The notes beneath the pieces were generated by a model that saw only the letters and a program-made list of their open reading frames with translations, was not told the origin of the DNA and did not search any database. This document shows, piece after piece, positions 62,530-64,000 of a stretch of DNA of 64,000 nucleotides. Location of the stretch: NCBI GenBank assembly GCA_037903475.1, contig JBAJFG010000642.1, positions 124,001 through 188,000 on the forward strand, written 5' to 3'. The translations under genes were made by a program, and so were the position numbers. The stretch is from Ancylostoma caninum (taxonomy: Eukaryota > Nematoda > Chromadorea > Rhabditida > Ancylostomatidae). Position 1 is the first letter of the stretch; the number at the start of each line of letters is the position of its first letter.

Positions 62530-64000
62530 TGTGCGGCAATTGAGGGGACGATGACAGCAACTGGGAGGAGATGATGCTCGGCTTTGTTCTCGACACATTT
62601 CTCTGTTCGGGATGTGTTCCTGACTCAAGTTTATCAGAGTGGTTTGAGCTTTTGTCTTGCCCCACGTGTCTATAGTCGGTCTTATAGTCTCAGACGATAG
62701 TTGGGTATTTGTGGTTATCATCTACCTTTCTCGGTTGCGTCTTCAAACACGGCACTATTTCTCGCGTTCTCTCTTTCTCTAATATCTTCACAACAAGGTT
62801 TTTCAACGAAACACACTTGAGTAATGTGGAATCCTTATCAAATCAAAAGCAAATCATCCCAGAAGTATGGGTTTTCGATACCTCAAAACTGACGTGAATC
62901 CGAGTTCTATGCCTGGACTCACTCATATGTAATGAGACAAAGGCTATCAGTTCTCCCTCCTAATTCACACATCCTGAACTAGTCTCTATCCATATCCGCT
63001 GTCTTGTTCTATTGCTCTAAAAATATTGTTTTTGGTGTGAGTGTTTCTTTTTTGCAATGACACCTTCATGTCCAGGAGGTATAAGTAAATAGCAGTGTGC
63101 TAATGAAAAACAATCGAAGAAAAGCGCAGGGTGGTTACCGACTAATTTCTGTTTCACAATATCATACCGTCACTCTGCTGTATTCGGTGGAGTAACTCTT
63201 TTCTTGCAATTTTCATTCAAATTCCAGAATAGAAGAAAGAAAGGAAAAGATTGAACAAACCTTCTTCGCTGCTATCGTTGATGCTGCGACGTTACGTGGG
63301 ATTGAGTAGTATACATACAAAAGAATCGGGATTCGTATGAATATTCAACTTCGAATAGTACTAGGATATTCGAATAATTTTGTTGCAATCCTTCTCATGT
63401 TATCTCTACAGCAGGGGAACTCTCTTTTTTTCATATACTCAAGTTTCCCTTCGAGGTCGAGTATTTACTCAAATTTCTATTCTAATGCGTCATTCAATCA
63501 TATTTGTTCCTGCAAAGATTTCTGTTCATTTGTATAGAATCTAGTAGAATGACATATAACTCTGTAAGATTTGGTGGAAAGGTTGCTTGAAATCTAATAC
63601 GTAATTTCATTGCAAAACGGTAGTGTTATCTAATTGGGATGGAGAGTAAGAAAAGTGCAGGAAAAAATTACTACATTCCCTGGAGTTTCCCAAAGCCGCA
63701 GGAAGATGCCAAAACAGAATGAAATTAGGGCAGAACTAATGGACTCTCACAAGCCTTTGCAGGATAAATTATTTATTATTCGAAATGCGCGATTTCCACA
63801 GGGTGAAGCTTCTTTTGAGTCTGTGGTTTTTCTCCTTAGTTAAAAAAATCGTTCCTGGATTGGAGTCTCATAGGAATGAGGTGGTCTGAAGGAGACAAAT
63901 AATAGTGGAGTCTTCGTAATCCTTGTACTTTAGATGTACGGTAAGTACGAGCGTCCTCGCGCAAACACATCTCACTTCCCCTTGTCATTCTCTCAAATTT
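62530..64000. other. No gene seen
   Basis: AT-rich with short frames. If the exon at 62179 is real this is intron sequence; no further exon could be supported before the window ends. Confidence 0.35.

Noticed and set aside
1..64000. CRISPR arrays, bacterial operons, rRNA operons
   Set aside because: Repeat spacing, intron structure and transposon types are eukaryotic; nothing of these kinds was seen.

Overview
The window looks like nuclear DNA of a nematode, most likely a strongylid (hookworm-like) roundworm. Base composition is moderate, there is no bacterial-style gene packing, and many introns are only about 50-65 bp long with TTTCAG-type acceptors. The first coding exon of the main gene is preceded by a trans-splice-like acceptor directly before its ATG, and decayed Tc/mariner elements and small inverted-repeat elements are dense.

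The one gene I can model with confidence occupies about 1.3-19.2 kb on the minus strand. Seventeen exons (about 648 codons) join in consistent phase. The order is a signal peptide, a CASPR-type fibrinogen-like region, a laminin G domain, a short Cys-rich (EGF-like) linker, a second laminin G domain and another Cys-rich segment. This is a neurexin-superfamily architecture (CASPR, axotactin, or nematode ITX-1/NLR-1-like). No transmembrane segment was found, so the 3' end may lie beyond the left edge or the protein may be secreted. The large introns carry transposons, including a Tc3-like foldback element with 461-bp arms.

From 19 to 64 kb there is little recognisable coding sequence. A possible lone plus-strand exon lies at 22.46-22.71 kb and a possible trans-spliced first exon at 62.18-62.41 kb. 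Between them are GC-rich islands (about 19, 22, 24.5, 26, 29, 31.5, 34, 42.4, 48.4, 61 and 62 kb) in AT-rich sequence, and many non-autonomous elements. These include hAT-type MITEs with 8-bp target duplications (39.3 and 41.3 kb), TA-flanked Tc/mariner-type elements (36.3, 39.9 and 53.8 kb), a TTAA-flanked element (45.7 kb), a palindromic GATTACCC family (five copies), a deleted mariner (59.1 kb) and a 22-unit, 50-bp GC-rich minisatellite (54.8-55.9 kb). Much of 20-64 kb is probably intergenic or intronic.

All exon coordinates were read by eye from splice signals, frame continuity and family resemblance. None was tested with alignments or transcripts.
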